A DNA stretch of 64,000 nucleotides from Spirosoma aerolatum (GTDB lineage Bacteria; Bacteroidota; Bacteroidia; Cytophagales; Spirosomataceae). Below are positions 51,901 through 60,751 of this stretch, in pieces. The notes below the pieces were generated by a model. The model searched no databases. It was not told the DNA's origin and worked only from the letters and a program-made list of their open reading frames with translations. Where the stretch lies: the NCBI RefSeq assembly GCF_002056795.1, contig NZ_CP020104.1, positions 1,995,001-2,059,000 on the forward strand, in the 5' to 3' direction. The position numbers and the translations under genes are program-made. How positions within the stretch are numbered: position 1 is the first letter of the stretch; each line of letters opens with the position of its first letter.

Positions 51901-52227
51901 ATGAACAACAATCTGGTAAGGTCGATTCTCGCCGGTGTACTTTTGGGCGCTGCTTTATTCATTATGCCGTTCTTCCTGCTGCGCGTTATCCTCTTTTTTA
52001 TACTTATCGGTACGCTGTTTCGGCTTTTTGGCCGAGGACATTTCCGGCGAGGGGGGTGGCGATCACGGCGCTTTGGGTATATGCCTGCCTTTGCCGATCG
52101 AATCCGGCAGATGAGCGACGACGAGTACAACCAGTTTAAGCAGCGTTTCGAACAGGGACGTTGTGGAGATTATTCCGACTGGAACACTACCGAAACAAAA
52201 TCAAACGAAGGAACAACCACGATTTAA
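51901..52227 (+). CDS. Small membrane protein related to the two-TM protein upstream
   Basis: A 108-residue protein with one or two hydrophobic helices (AGVLLGAALFIMPFFLLRVI and LFFILIGTLFRLF), an Arg/Gly-rich loop (GHFRRGGWRSRRFG), and a helical RQMSDDEYNQFKQRF. The last motif resembles MTDEERAQFK of the protein at 51410, suggesting paralogy. The C-terminus is polar, with a Cys (QGRCGDY). A terminator separates it from the sigma gene, so it may have its own promoter. No named family is recognised. Confidence 0.75.
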   Translation: MNNNLVRSILAGVLLGAALFIMPFFLLRVILFFILIGTLFRLFGRGHFRRGGWRSRRFGYMPAFADRIRQMSDDEYNQFKQRFEQGRCGDYSDWNTTETKSNEGTTTI

Positions 52228-52239
52228 ACGACGAAACTA

Positions 52240-52470
52240 ATGAGACAACGCTTGAATCCCTGGGCTGTAGTGCTTGCCGCGGCCCTCACGTTCGGAGGCC
52301 TGATGGCTTTCGTAGGACCACGTTCGGCCGGTTATCACTATTGGGGCCACCGGGGCTACTATGGTCCTCCCTATGGGGTACATCATGACGGGTGCGATGG
52401 ACATTATAGGCACAAACATCATGACCAATCAACCGAAAAAGCGGATACGAGTACCAGTTCGCTTCGATAG
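52240..52470 (+). CDS. Small His/Tyr/Gly-rich secreted protein
   Basis: A 76-residue protein with one hydrophobic N-terminal segment (WAVVLAAALTFGGLMAFVG). The mature tail is dense in His, Tyr and Gly (YHYWGHRGYYGPPYGVHHDG, then HYRHKHHD). Such tails can bind metal ions or heme, but none is proven. It starts 12 bases after the previous stop, so the two are cotranscribed. A terminator follows at 52511. Confidence 0.7.
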   Translation: MRQRLNPWAVVLAAALTFGGLMAFVGPRSAGYHYWGHRGYYGPPYGVHHDGCDGHYRHKHHDQSTEKADTSTSSLR

Positions 52471-52510
52471 CCGGCCACTCTATTTATAGAAAAGTGAACG
52501 ATTAATAACG

Positions 52511-52540
52511 AAAAGGTAATCTCTGTGGGATTACCTTTTT
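52511..52540 (+). terminator. Rho-independent terminator
   Basis: Stem AAAAGGTAATC (52511-52521) with GATTACCTTTT (52529-52539), a 7-nt loop and a T-run. It closes the small-protein operon ahead of the phosphodiesterase gene. Confidence 0.88.
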
Positions 52541-52650
52541 TCTGTTTTTAGCCGTTATTCGCACACTATTCCTGCAAGAATAGGTAACAGAGCTAAAGTA
52601 GCTCTGTCGGTTCTTCCTCTTTTCTGTTAGACTATTTGCTTAACGCTCCC

Positions 52651-53685
52651 ATGAATTTATCTGGTAAAGTCGCTTTTCTACTTGTTGTTATGTCTACTGC
52701 TGGCATGTTGTCTGGAATGGCGCAATCTGTGTTTTCACTCGCTAACTACACCTATACACCGTCGCAACTAACTATTGGGGCATTACGGACGCAGGAACCC
52801 ATAAAGCGCTTATCACTAAAAGGCCCTAACGCCAAACTGTTTTCGCTAGACAATGTCAATCGGCTTTCGATTAAAACGGGAGCGGCTAATGCCGATAAAC
52901 CCTGGTATGATGTCATTGTAGAGGGAATAGGGGCAAAAGGAACAGTACGCGATACCTTCCGTGTGGTAAAGGATACGTTTATTCGAAATCAGGTGATTGC
53001 ACACCGGGGAGCCTGGAAACAGGCGGGTACAACCGAAAACTCGTTAACGTCTCTCCAGAATGCCATTAAACTGGGTTGTATGGGTAGTGAATTCGATGTG
53101 CATATGTCATCCGATTCGGTACTCTTCGTCAACCACGATCATACGATTCAGGGTATTGAAATCGAAAAAACACCTGCCGCCGAGCTGGAAAAAGTGAAAT
53201 TGAGCAACGGAGAGTCGTTGCCAACCCTGGCAGCTTATTTGTCGGAAGGGATGCAGCAGACAAAAACAAAGCTGATTCTTGAAATAAAAACGTCAAGACT
53301 GGGTAAGGACCGATCGCTGGCGTTAACGGAACGTGTGGTTAAAATGGTTCACCAGATGAAAGCCCAGGCCTGGGTCGAGTATATTGCCTTCGATTACGAA
53401 GTCTGCAAGAAAGTAAAAGCCTTAACCCCAGAAGCCAAAGTATCGTATTTGATGGGCGATAAAACACCCGAGCAATTAGCCGCCGATCATTTAGACGGTT
53501 TCGATTATCACCAGACTGTCGTTCGGAAAAACGAAGCCTGGATTCAGGATGCCCGCCAACGTAAATTGTCCACTAATGTCTGGACGGTAAACGATAAAGC
53601 TGATTTAAGCTGGTTATTGGGTCAGCAGGTTGATTACATTACGACTAATGAGCCCGAATTGCTGCTGTCGATGATTCAGAAGTAG
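52651..53685 (+). CDS. Glycerophosphodiester phosphodiesterase, exported
   Basis: A 344-residue exported enzyme hydrolysing glycerophosphodiesters to glycerol 3-phosphate and an alcohol. Signal peptide to about residue 28, an N-terminal beta-rich segment of about 85 residues, then the GDPD TIM barrel. Catalytic landmarks: IAHRGAWKQAGTTENSL, GSEFDVHMSSDS, FVNHDHTIQG, KLILEIKT, and WTVNDKADLSWLL at the end. The ATG at 52651 is chosen over the TTG at 52636 because it gives a typical signal peptide. The N-terminal segment is of unknown function. Confidence 0.92.
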   Translation: MNLSGKVAFLLVVMSTAGMLSGMAQSVFSLANYTYTPSQLTIGALRTQEPIKRLSLKGPNAKLFSLDNVNRLSIKTGAANADKPWYDVIVEGIGAKGTVRDTFRVVKDTFIRNQVIAHRGAWKQAGTTENSLTSLQNAIKLGCMGSEFDVHMSSDSVLFVNHDHTIQGIEIEKTPAAELEKVKLSNGESLPTLAAYLSEGMQQTKTKLILEIKTSRLGKDRSLALTERVVKMVHQMKAQAWVEYIAFDYEVCKKVKALTPEAKVSYLMGDKTPEQLAADHLDGFDYHQTVVRKNEAWIQDARQRKLSTNVWTVNDKADLSWLLGQQVDYITTNEPELLLSMIQK

Positions 53686-53690
53686 AACGC

Positions 53691-55355
53691 TTACCGCACC
53701 TTCGGCTCGATCCACAAAGCGGTAAAGCATACCAGCAACAGGATCAGCCAGGTTGAGTTGGGTAATGAAGCTGTTTGGGTTTGATCTGTCGGACTATGGA
53801 TCAACTGCGCTCGCTCGTGCGCCCGTAAAAATTGCTGAACTATCTGCCTGTCACGCAGTGGGTCGCGGGTTTGGGTTCCGTCCGGACCGCCCACATACAA
53901 AGCCAGTGAATCCTGCACGGGCTGCCAGCCTGCCTGATTGAACGACGATTGACCACAGGCAGAACGTTCGTTTAGTGGGGAGTAGGCTAACCGAAGCGTG
54001 TCCTGGCCAACCCGTAACGTAGCTAGTCGATTGGTGGGGTTGTTGACCGTAATGACTTGCCGGATGTGACTATAGATCGGTGCATCGACCTGAACACTAT
54101 TCTGATTTGAGGCTGACAAACGCGCCAGAATGGCCGTCCAGATTCGGCTGTAGGCTATACTGTCGCCACTTAACGAAAGTGGATAGGTTTCGGATAACAA
54201 ACTGACTCCGACACGACCGATTGTTCGCTGAACAGCCACTGGATATCCTGAAACAGCAAACTGAGTCGGCTGGTCGGCAAAACGATAGGGGAGCGCATTC
54301 AAGCCATTGCCAACCGGAACCTGTGGCTCATTCGAGAATTTACGTACCTGCCAATGACTTCCCAGCGCCTGGTTGATAGACCGACTGTCGGTTTCGGGAT
54401 TCGTCAGGTTGATAAACAGAACGGCTTTCCCATCGGCAACGGCTTTTCGAAGGATTGGGTTGGTAGCATCGCTTGGTTCGGTAATGATCAGATCGGGTGT
54501 GGTTTTAGTGGCTCCTTTTCCCGACTGATTAATACTCAGATTACTGCCAATGTTTTTAGATAACGTCGCTGAAACCATAACGGTATGCCCGTGTTTGCCG
54601 AGCCAATCAGCCAACGTCTTGCTCTCAAAGTCGGGACTACTTAATACAAATTGAACCGTGAGCGGATTGGTTGGCCGGGTGTAAAAACGAAGCGTATCGA
54701 GTGCCGTTGTGCTTCGTGCGGTGCCGCCCAGCACTAGCTCGACCTGGCTATGCCCTTTGCCGAATGCCGGAAACTGGAATACAAACGGATTGGTGCCCTC
54801 ATGCAGGAGTAAACTGTCAATCGTTTTATTGCCAAACCGGAGTTGAAGCCACTGCTCTTTCGAGGAAGTCAGCAAACCCGTCACGCGCTGGATTTCGCCC
54901 TGCCTGACAATCCCTTTCCAATGAATCGTCTGCAACGCATCAGGCGCATTGTAAGGAACCCATCGTATGGCGGCTCCACTCAGTTGTGTTAGCAATTCGA
55001 CCGGAAACTGTTGCCCGACCAGCGTAACCGAATCATACTTCGGTTTGAAATTTCGGCTGGTAAAACTTTTCTGAATGTGCAGACTATCCTTTATCTGCCG
55101 GATAAACCCGGATGGAACTTCATCGCCAAGGAGCAACGCATGGCTACTTGCCCGATCAACAGGCCACTGAATTTGTAAAAAATAACCAGCCAGCAACAGC
55201 CAAAGGAAACCATTCAAAACACCCCGAATCCATTTTCTGGATGTAGACAATGATTTGTTACGGAGAATAAACCAGACCTGAACCAGTAACAAGGCCAATA
55301 AGGCCAGAGTAATGAGCCAGCTAATCGGTAAAGTCCAGTTGACAGTTGTATGCAT
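53691..55355 (-). CDS. Bat-cluster membrane protein of unknown function
   Basis: A 554-residue protein with two N-terminal membrane helices (LPISWLITLALLALLLVQVWF and a second around 45-65), a large periplasmic part of mixed fold, and one C-terminal helix (TWLILLLVCFTALWI). It lacks a von Willebrand motif. Its position, last in the chain DUF4159, MoxR, DUF58, BatA-like, DUF4175-like, all on the minus strand, suggests it belongs to that membrane-associated complex. I do not know its function. Confidence 0.78.
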   Translation of the reverse strand: MHTTVNWTLPISWLITLALLALLLVQVWFILRNKSLSTSRKWIRGVLNGFLWLLLAGYFLQIQWPVDRASSHALLLGDEVPSGFIRQIKDSLHIQKSFTSRNFKPKYDSVTLVGQQFPVELLTQLSGAAIRWVPYNAPDALQTIHWKGIVRQGEIQRVTGLLTSSKEQWLQLRFGNKTIDSLLLHEGTNPFVFQFPAFGKGHSQVELVLGGTARSTTALDTLRFYTRPTNPLTVQFVLSSPDFESKTLADWLGKHGHTVMVSATLSKNIGSNLSINQSGKGATKTTPDLIITEPSDATNPILRKAVADGKAVLFINLTNPETDSRSINQALGSHWQVRKFSNEPQVPVGNGLNALPYRFADQPTQFAVSGYPVAVQRTIGRVGVSLLSETYPLSLSGDSIAYSRIWTAILARLSASNQNSVQVDAPIYSHIRQVITVNNPTNRLATLRVGQDTLRLAYSPLNERSACGQSSFNQAGWQPVQDSLALYVGGPDGTQTRDPLRDRQIVQQFLRAHERAQLIHSPTDQTQTASLPNSTWLILLLVCFTALWIEPKVR

Positions 55356-55360
55356 TAAGT

Positions 55361-55417
55361 AGTAAAGCGGGTGGAAACCCGTCGTTTGGTTTAATGCGGG
55401 TTTCCACCCGCTTTACT
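55361..55417. repeat. 21-bp perfect inverted repeat at a stop codon
   Basis: Arms 55361-55381 and 55397-55417 (AGTAAAGCGGGTGGAAACCCG) are perfectly complementary with a 15-nt loop. The right arm contains the TAA stop of the gene at 55413-57647. It lies before the start of the next gene. It could attenuate transcription inside the Bat cluster. Confidence 0.85.
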
Positions 55418-57647
55418 TCAAATGTTGCCAGAATGCTTGCTGTAGCTTTCGGTCGCTTACGTAGGCAGGACCAGTACGTTCCGATGCACCCGATAAGGCG
55501 TAAAGCCGGGTTTTAAGGTTGGTTTTTTCGGAAGCCGATAACAGTTTTCCCGTGGCTAGTTTCTGTAGGTTAGCTAGTACCGACCAGCTCGATAAGCCGC
55601 TGTTTACCACCTGATCGGCTAGGGCATTTCCCAGTTGCTGAGTCGTTTGCTTTTGCTGACTCGTCAGTTGGGGGAGGTCCAGATACCCCAGTACGTCCGC
55701 TACCAACGCTTCAATCCGTTGCTGACTGTATCGACGGTCCTGCCGAAACGCATCCGTAACGTTCTTAAACTCACCCGTAAGCCGGGTTTCTTTTTCTTTG
55801 GTTTGCGGAGGATCGAACCCGGTTTTCTTCACATACGACCGGGCTTTTTGCTGCGATAGCTTCAGGTACTTCAGGGCTTCCTGTTCGTAAGGCAGGGCCT
55901 TTTCGGGTTCGTATAACCGCAAATGCAATTCCGACTGCCACATATTTTCCAGCGCCATTTTCAACAGCGAACGGGTCGATTGCTCATGGAATGTGTTGGT
56001 TTCCGCATCATCGTGGTTATGCACATATTGCTCCATAAGAGCCGCTAATGGATCTTTATCGTCGTTCATTCCACCGCCATGGTTATGATTGTGACCATCA
56101 TCGGCTGAGTGAACAGGAGTGGGAGCAGGGGTACTATTATCACCTTCGCCTTCGTCATGCTTATGCATATAGGCTTGGATAGCTGCCATTCCAGCTACTA
56201 CAGCACCTTCATTGTTAGTGGGTAGTGGACTTCCTCCACCAATAGATTTTTCGAACTCTTCGCCCAGAAACTGGCCATACCGAAGCCGAAGGGCTTTCTG
56301 ATCGAAGCCGATTTCGTTGGACTGGCTGTTGAATGGTTTGGTCGCCATCTTTTTCCGGCCAGCAATCAGTTTCTCCGTATCGATGATAATCTGTCGTTGA
56401 CTGCGGAAATACTCGGGCATAATGTTGACGGCCATGGTCGCTAGTTCACTTTCTTCTGCCTTTGTTGTGTCTTTATAAACGACAAAGTAGGTATCCGATT
56501 TGGTGAAATTCGGTTCGGGCTGGCGATTGTCGAAAGCGGCCCAGTAGTAATATAGCTCATCGCCGGGGGCAAAATTCAGGGCTTTCAGGTCGATGGTTTT
56601 GTTGATTCGGGAGTCTTTAAAATTGGTTGGGGGCAACGGCATTTTTACTTCCCGAAATTTTACGTTTTCGCCCGACCCCCGCGCAACGGTTGCTACAATG
56701 AAGGTTTGTGATACGCTAAAATCGTCCGAAATCCGGGCACCAATGTTCAGCGTTTTGGGGTCTTTCAGATAATGGTACTGATATAGTTCTTTTGAATCTG
56801 GCTCAATTTTAGGAGCCAGATCAGGCCGGGCTTCTAGTCGGTAAAAATCGGATTGATAGATTAGGGAGTCTTTTTTGCTTTCGGTACGCCAGTAAGCTTT
56901 AATCGCGTACAGGCCTGAGTTGATCAACCGATCCTGATACACAAAATCATCGCCGGATACTTTGAACGCCAGTTCCTGCCCTTTGCTGCCTACCAATCGT
57001 ACCGATAGCCGACCGGAACCGCTGAATTGAACGCGCCAGGTCAGTGTAGCCCCTACAATCGACGAGGCATTTAGGTTCGACGAGTTCGTCTCGGGCAGGC
57101 GTGTGTAAGCGGGTGGCTGGATGCGTAAACTGGCCGACTCGAACGTAGGGGCAGTGGGTTTTTGTTCGGGTAGAATAGCCGATAAGAAGCTCGTTTTTTT
57201 CGGGTTCGTGGGTGAGGAAACTGCCCTTAAGCGGGGATAGCCTACATAAATTCCCAGAGCGAGTAACAAAAACAGGCTATAAATCCCAGCTTTCGATAGC
57301 ACAACGACGGGCATTTGCACCTGTTGTACCTGCTGATTGAGTCGGTCGAGCTGGAGCTGTTCGGCCAGGTTAAGTTGGGGCTTGGTCAGCAAAGGCAGGC
57401 TGTATTCGGCATCACCAACCGTCTGGTGGATAAGCCGAATGGCCTGTGGTTTTTTATCCTGATATAGTTTATTGACAAAAGCACACGCGCCAAATCCGAC
57501 CAGACCCAACAGCAGCGACCAGAGAATAGAGCCTGTAAAGGTAAATACCAGCAAATAGACCGCAGCTGCAACCAGCAGGCAGCGCAACAGAGCATTGGCA
57601 TACAACTGATAAGTGACTGACGATATAAGACGTTTTAGCTCGTTCAT
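55413..57647 (-). CDS. DUF4175-like membrane protein of the Bat cluster
   Basis: A 744-residue protein with two or three N-terminal membrane helices, a further helix near residue 120, and a long periplasmic region. That region includes a beta-rich part (about 160-330) and helical C-terminal parts with a short His/Asp-rich stretch (DDGHNHNHGGGMNDDKD near 530). The layout fits DUF4175 proteins that accompany MoxR/DUF58/Bat genes. Its start overlaps the BatA-like stop by 4 bases. Function unknown; the complex is thought to act in envelope or stress handling. Confidence 0.75.
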   Translation of the reverse strand: MNELKRLISSVTYQLYANALLRCLLVAAAVYLLVFTFTGSILWSLLLGLVGFGACAFVNKLYQDKKPQAIRLIHQTVGDAEYSLPLLTKPQLNLAEQLQLDRLNQQVQQVQMPVVVLSKAGIYSLFLLLALGIYVGYPRLRAVSSPTNPKKTSFLSAILPEQKPTAPTFESASLRIQPPAYTRLPETNSSNLNASSIVGATLTWRVQFSGSGRLSVRLVGSKGQELAFKVSGDDFVYQDRLINSGLYAIKAYWRTESKKDSLIYQSDFYRLEARPDLAPKIEPDSKELYQYHYLKDPKTLNIGARISDDFSVSQTFIVATVARGSGENVKFREVKMPLPPTNFKDSRINKTIDLKALNFAPGDELYYYWAAFDNRQPEPNFTKSDTYFVVYKDTTKAEESELATMAVNIMPEYFRSQRQIIIDTEKLIAGRKKMATKPFNSQSNEIGFDQKALRLRYGQFLGEEFEKSIGGGSPLPTNNEGAVVAGMAAIQAYMHKHDEGEGDNSTPAPTPVHSADDGHNHNHGGGMNDDKDPLAALMEQYVHNHDDAETNTFHEQSTRSLLKMALENMWQSELHLRLYEPEKALPYEQEALKYLKLSQQKARSYVKKTGFDPPQTKEKETRLTGEFKNVTDAFRQDRRYSQQRIEALVADVLGYLDLPQLTSQQKQTTQQLGNALADQVVNSGLSSWSVLANLQKLATGKLLSASEKTNLKTRLYALSGASERTGPAYVSDRKLQQAFWQHLK

Positions 57648-58837
57648 GCGTTCTTGGTTAAAGCCATCCAGCGTTCAACTCCTATAATAACGAGTACCAA
57701 CAGGAAAAGGGCATTTTGCAGACCTGCCTGCTGTTCGGTTTTTGGTTTAGCCGAGGGGACAAATAAGGCGTTCAATTCCTGCTGACTCAGCGGTTGCGTG
57801 AACGAAGCCAGCCCGTAATGCCTGATTAATAATTCGCCCAGCCATTCTGGTAATTGACCGGTTTCGACACGGCCTGACGTCTGTGGAGTCAGCGTTTCGT
57901 CCGTTGTAATGACGTTGTCAGTAGTTGGATGTTGCACCGTTCCCGATACTACATACAAGGTTTTGAGCGATGGATTGGCGGGTAACTGGTCGGTCAGTAC
58001 CCAATCGTACAATTGATTCGGGACGCTTTTTTCCTCTACAAGCAAATCCAGCCCATATACATCCGTCAAAGCTGCCAGCGACGCTTTTACGGTTTGCTGC
58101 TCGCGTACATTTTTGAAAGCAACTAGTGTATGAATGGGGCCTGTATGCGTCGGTTCAGCCTGGAATTTTAGGGCTGGGTCGAGCAACGGGCTGCTGACCA
58201 ACTGCCCCGCCCGATTCAGAAATAGCCTGCGTCCGTTTTTGACAACTATGTATGGGCGCGGTTGTGTGCTTGAATCCCCGATACTATGCAGTTTGAATCG
58301 TGACGGCACGACAATAGCCGGTACATCAGCCAGCGCTTGATTGTTATTGATGTATAAATGCAGTTCCGTATTGGAAAGATTGACCTGATTGATCGCTGAT
58401 TGTATAGTCAGAGGCCCAAACGAACCGGGTGATTGGCTGGATTTCAAGTCGGCCTGAATGGGTTCCAAAGTCGAGTTCGCCCAAATGACACGCTCTCCTT
58501 TTTTTAACGCTTCAGCTAATTCAAAACGGAAATTGTCGGCGACTGTCGGGTTGGGCTGCACTAGGTGGATTTGGGTAATGGCAGGCTTTTTCGACGCCCA
58601 GTTTAGTATAGGCTGAGCTAGCAGAACCGCTAACAGAATAAGCAGAATACAGCGTACGAGCAGCAGTAGTAAGTTGTCGAGCCGGAGGCCGCGACTTTGC
58701 TGTTGCTGTTTTTCGAGGAGCCATTGCGTAGCTGCCCAGGGTAATAGTTTTCCCTGCTTCTGGTGCCAGAAGTGTATGGCTATCGGAACAACGACGGCCA
58801 GGGTTCCCCACAAAATGACAGGTTCTATAAATTGCAT
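57644..58837 (-). CDS. BatA-type N-terminal membrane protein
   Basis: A 397-residue protein beginning with the double-transmembrane domain characteristic of BatA-type aerotolerance proteins: EPVILWGTLAVVVPIAIHFWHQ, LPWAATQWLLEKQQQQSRG, LLLLLVRCILLILLAVLLAQP (quoted in parts). No von Willebrand domain follows; the periplasmic part has no named domain. It ends with another helix (NALFLLVLVIIGVERW). Its gene overlaps the next by 4 bases (ATGA), indicating coupling within the MoxR/DUF58 cluster. Confidence 0.85.
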   Translation of the reverse strand: MQFIEPVILWGTLAVVVPIAIHFWHQKQGKLLPWAATQWLLEKQQQQSRGLRLDNLLLLLVRCILLILLAVLLAQPILNWASKKPAITQIHLVQPNPTVADNFRFELAEALKKGERVIWANSTLEPIQADLKSSQSPGSFGPLTIQSAINQVNLSNTELHLYINNNQALADVPAIVVPSRFKLHSIGDSSTQPRPYIVVKNGRRLFLNRAGQLVSSPLLDPALKFQAEPTHTGPIHTLVAFKNVREQQTVKASLAALTDVYGLDLLVEEKSVPNQLYDWVLTDQLPANPSLKTLYVVSGTVQHPTTDNVITTDETLTPQTSGRVETGQLPEWLGELLIRHYGLASFTQPLSQQELNALFVPSAKPKTEQQAGLQNALFLLVLVIIGVERWMALTKNA

Positions 58838-58872
58838 GTTTGCGGCAAACGGTAAACCGTAAATCGTTTAAC
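58838..58872 (-). repeat. Heptad repeat across the DUF58/BatA junction
   Basis: Five 7-nt words, GTTTGCG, GCAAACG, GTAAACC, GTAAATC, GTTTAAC, run exactly from the base after the BatA-like start codon region to 5 bases inside the DUF58 gene end. The first two words pair with each other (GTTTGCG/GCAAAC). They resemble the GTTTACA words at 37788-37857. The DUF58 stop (58868-58870) lies inside the last word. Confidence 0.65.
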
Positions 58873-59719
58873 TCAACAAAAACTGTTTCAATACCAAGGC
58901 AATTGGGTCGCTTAACAGGACACGGATCAATCGGACATGCGGGATACGTAGGCTTTCTTCGAGGCTACTCAGGTAAGCCGAAGACCGTTGTCGGACAATA
59001 TCCTGAATGGCATCGGCCTGCAGTTCAATTTCACGGCCCGTTTCCAGGTCTTGGAACCGATAAAACCCACTCATCGAAAAGTCCATTTCCTGATCACCCA
59101 GTAGCTGGAAAATGATAATTTCCCGACGTGGGCCAGCCACTTTCTGAATCAGGTTTACCCACTCGTCATTGACCTGCAAAAAGTCGGATACCAGAATGAG
59201 CATCTGGCTTTGTTTGCGACTGAACTCTGGAAACGAACTGGTCTGCGTGGTCCATGATCCCGATGCTTTTGCCGATTCAAGCGTGGCTACGATTTTCATA
59301 AAGGCCTGCTTACCAGCCGGAACCAGCGTCTGAATAGTGCCATCGTGCAGACTGTACAGACTAATCTGGTCACTTTGTCGGTTCGCCAGGTAAGCCAGCG
59401 AGGCCAGCAGAATTTTCGCGTATTGTAACCGACTCACACCCGCTTCGTTGTAGTTCATCGAACCCGATAAATCAAGCACGAATCGAATCTGTTGGTTGCT
59501 CTCGGTAGCGGATTCACGTACCAGATATTGATTCGATTTGGCAAATAATTTCCAGTCGATGCGCTTCGGATCATCGCCGGGGGCATAGTGCCTGAACTGC
59601 TCGAACTCCGTACCAATCCCCGACCGCTGACTCGCCTGAATCCCCAATAACGACTCATCACTGACCAGTTTACCAGCCAGTTGTAAATTATTGAGCTTGA
59701 TCAGATCAGTAGTAAGCAT
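58868..59719 (-). CDS. DUF58 domain protein
   Basis: A 283-residue protein with a DUF58 module embedded in a von Willebrand-like fold. GDDPKRIDWKLFAKSNQYLVRE is the DUF58 signature (quoted in part as DDPKRIDWK), and DLSGSMNY near residue 97 is a MIDAS-type DxSxS motif. It lies 11 bases after the MoxR stop. MoxR/DUF58 pairs work as ATPase and adaptor on membrane partners, which fits the following Bat genes. Confidence 0.92.
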   Translation of the reverse strand: MLTTDLIKLNNLQLAGKLVSDESLLGIQASQRSGIGTEFEQFRHYAPGDDPKRIDWKLFAKSNQYLVRESATESNQQIRFVLDLSGSMNYNEAGVSRLQYAKILLASLAYLANRQSDQISLYSLHDGTIQTLVPAGKQAFMKIVATLESAKASGSWTTQTSSFPEFSRKQSQMLILVSDFLQVNDEWVNLIQKVAGPRREIIIFQLLGDQEMDFSMSGFYRFQDLETGREIELQADAIQDIVRQRSSAYLSSLEESLRIPHVRLIRVLLSDPIALVLKQFLLS

Positions 59720-59730
59720 GGTGTTGCGGT

Positions 59731-60720
59731 TTACGCCAGCCTAAGTTCAGTCAGCAACTGCTTGATAACCTTATCGGTCGTGATGCCTTCAGCTTCGGCC
59801 CGGAAGTTGAGGGCAATTCGGTGACGAAGAATAGGGTAGGCCAGGGTCTGAATATCTTCGGGAATGACCGAAAACCGCTCGTTGAGTACGGCTCTGGCTT
59901 TGGCGCACAGAACCAGTGCCTGACCAGCCCGTGGACCCGCTCCCCATTGGCACCATTGCTTGACAAACGACGACGGCGATCCATCCGGGCGGGTTGCCCG
60001 TACGAGTTTGTTGATGTAGTCGATCAACTCATCGCTGATGTGAACCTGCCGCGTCAGTTTCTGCAACTCAATAATTTCCAGATCCGATAATATGGTTTTT
60101 AGCTCTGGACGGTTAGTGCCCGTTGTACTTTTCAGGACGTTCAGTTCCTCGTGCTCAGCAGGGTAGCTTAGCTTGATATAGAGCAGAAAGCGGTCCAGCT
60201 GCGCTTCAGGGAGTGGATAGGTTCCGGCCTGCTCAATCGGGTTCTGGGTGGCAATGATTAGGAAGGGTTTGGGCAGCGGATAATCTTTCCCGCCATACGT
60301 AACCTTATACTCCTGCATGGCTTCGAGCATGGCCGCCTGTGTTTTGGGGGGCGTCCGGTTGATCTCATCGGCCAGCACGACGTTGGCAAAAATAGGTCCC
60401 TGATTAAATACGAACACCTTACGGCCCGTCTCATGGTCATCTTCCAGGATTTCGGTACCGACAATATCACCCGGCATCAGGTCGGGGGTAAACTGGATGC
60501 GTTTAAACCGCATCGCCAGCGCATCCGACATGGTTTTGACCATCAGCGTTTTGGCCAGCCCTGGTACCCCTTCGAGCAGACAGTGCCCACCCGCCAGCAG
60601 GGCAATCAATACCTCGCTGATGGCTTCCTGCTGACCGATAATTACCTTGCCAATTTCGTTGCGTAGCTGGGGCAGTTTGGCCACCAGTTTTTTGTAGTGG
60701 GTTAAGTCTGTTGATTCCAA
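59731..60720 (-). CDS. MoxR-family AAA+ ATPase
   Basis: A 329-residue AAA+ ATPase of the MoxR branch. Walker A is LLEGVPGLAKTLMVK near residue 50, Walker B is VVLADEINRTPPKTQAAMLEAMQE near 110 (quoted in part), with sensor IATQNPIEQAGTYPLPEAQLDRF. MoxR proteins act as chaperone-like partners of DUF58/VWA proteins. It is separated from the DUF4159 gene upstream by an inverted repeat element. Confidence 0.96.
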   Translation of the reverse strand: MESTDLTHYKKLVAKLPQLRNEIGKVIIGQQEAISEVLIALLAGGHCLLEGVPGLAKTLMVKTMSDALAMRFKRIQFTPDLMPGDIVGTEILEDDHETGRKVFVFNQGPIFANVVLADEINRTPPKTQAAMLEAMQEYKVTYGGKDYPLPKPFLIIATQNPIEQAGTYPLPEAQLDRFLLYIKLSYPAEHEELNVLKSTTGTNRPELKTILSDLEIIELQKLTRQVHISDELIDYINKLVRATRPDGSPSSFVKQWCQWGAGPRAGQALVLCAKARAVLNERFSVIPEDIQTLAYPILRHRIALNFRAEAEGITTDKVIKQLLTELRLA

Positions 60721-60751
60721 GTGTTTCTATTTATCAGGTTGTTTTTAAGTG

